DNA from: Planctomycetota bacterium
GTDB taxonomy: Bacteria > Planctomycetota > Phycisphaerae > WQYP01
Reading direction: 5' to 3'
Assembly: GCA_021828935.1 (NCBI GenBank)
Contig: JAJZCU010000190.1
Span: forward strand, 1 to 5,249
Length of the DNA stretch: 5,249 bases
Shown: positions 5,039 through 5,249 of the stretch, piece by piece
Layout of the letters: each line of letters begins with the position of its first letter
How positions within the stretch are numbered: position 1 is the stretch's first letter
Notes under the pieces: model-generated
What the model was told of the DNA's origin: nothing
Databases searched by the model: none
What the model saw: only the letters and a program-made list of their open reading frames with translations
Made by a program: the position numbers and the translations under genes

Positions 5039-5249
5039 TCAGCGAGGAACACCTTTGACGGCGAGCGCTCCCTTGAACAGAATGTTGCCGCGAAAGGCAT
5101 TGATAGAAAATATCTGGCCGAGTGTCCAGGTCACCCAAAAGTCTTTTTCCACCAGAGCCGGCGCCAGGTTCATGCGGTCGCCGGTTGCCAGAAATAGTTC
5201 CCGATACTGTCGCGCCGCACGAGGTTAAGAAAGTCCTTGGCGGCAACAT
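5039..5249 (-). pseudogene. Frameshifted, truncated AbiEii-type nucleotidyltransferase remnant
   Basis: Two adjacent minus-strand frames together match the N-terminus of AbiEii/AbiGii nucleotidyltransferases, toxins of the AbiE phage-defence (type IV toxin-antitoxin) family. The first, 5247-5170, reads AAKDFLNLVRRDSIGNYFW and stops at TGA. The second begins at an overlapping ATG (5173) and reads MNLAPALVEKDFWVTWTL, then ILFKGALAVKGVPR, stopping at 5039. In intact relatives these form one chain: a DFL-L opening, then LxxxxVEKDFWVcWTL, then LFKGGTSLSK. One lost base near 5171-5174 would join the frames. The GGTS nucleotide-binding motif is damaged (GALA). A second shift may hide KVF just before the final stop. 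About three quarters of the family's length is missing, replaced by the tail of the kinase gene. The upstream antitoxin gene, if any, would lie beyond the right edge. The family call is from remembered motif pattern, so it is fairly but not fully certain. Confidence 0.7.

Noticed and set aside
4977..5249. 90-residue minus-strand frame starting at the right edge
   Set aside because: The product has no recognisable similarity, while the two other minus-strand frames over the same bases carry AbiEii-like sequence, so this is not the coding frame.
1..5249. CRISPR array, tRNA, rRNA, or insertion sequence ends
   Set aside because: No regularly spaced repeats, no cloverleaf-type conserved arms, no rRNA segments, and no transposase or paired terminal inverted repeats were seen by eye.

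Overview
The window is GC-rich bacterial chromosomal DNA holding three complete genes, one gene cut by the left edge and one broken gene remnant cut by the right edge. The organism cannot be named from the sequence. A GC-rich genome, large gaps between genes, a membrane-anchored repeat protein of a style common in Planctomycetota, a hyaluronan-synthase-like glycosyltransferase and a cytosolic RsbRD-type histidine kinase together suggest a free-living Planctomycetota-like (or Acidobacteriota-like) bacterium. This is a low-confidence inference from style, not from a marker gene.

Layout. 1-357 (minus): N-terminal 119 residues of a protein with a single membrane anchor followed by a probable TPR-type helical region; it runs off the left edge. 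358-644: gap with no gene I can support. 645-1517 (minus): a solitary beta-class adenine/cytosine-N4 DNA methyltransferase with GTG start and no visible restriction partner. 1518-1903: a 386-base divergent intergenic region with a perfect 14-base palindrome and a second operator-like inverted repeat. 1904-3400 (plus): a 498-residue membrane-embedded family 2 glycosyltransferase resembling hyaluronan synthase/NodC-type processive synthases. 3401-3868: a gap with strong GC hairpins after the glycosyltransferase and a reasonable sigma70-like promoter before the next gene. 3869-5014 (plus): a cytosolic histidine kinase with an RsbRD-like N-terminal region; its start is better placed at an internal ATG with a ribosome binding site than at the upstream TTG. 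5039-5249 (minus): a frameshifted, truncated remnant of an AbiEii-type nucleotidyltransferase (toxin of the AbiE abortive-infection/type IV toxin-antitoxin family), abutting the kinase gene tail to tail.

The genes do not form one operon. The glycosyltransferase and kinase share a strand but are 468 bases apart with a hairpin and a promoter-like site between them, so they look like independent units. The methyltransferase and the dead AbiEii fragment are both of types often found in exchangeable defence DNA, which makes the window look like ordinary chromosome with scattered defence-type genes. I do not see a complete new system. The most informative points are the AbiEii fossil, which only appears if two reading frames are joined, and the two symmetric sites in the divergent intergenic region.
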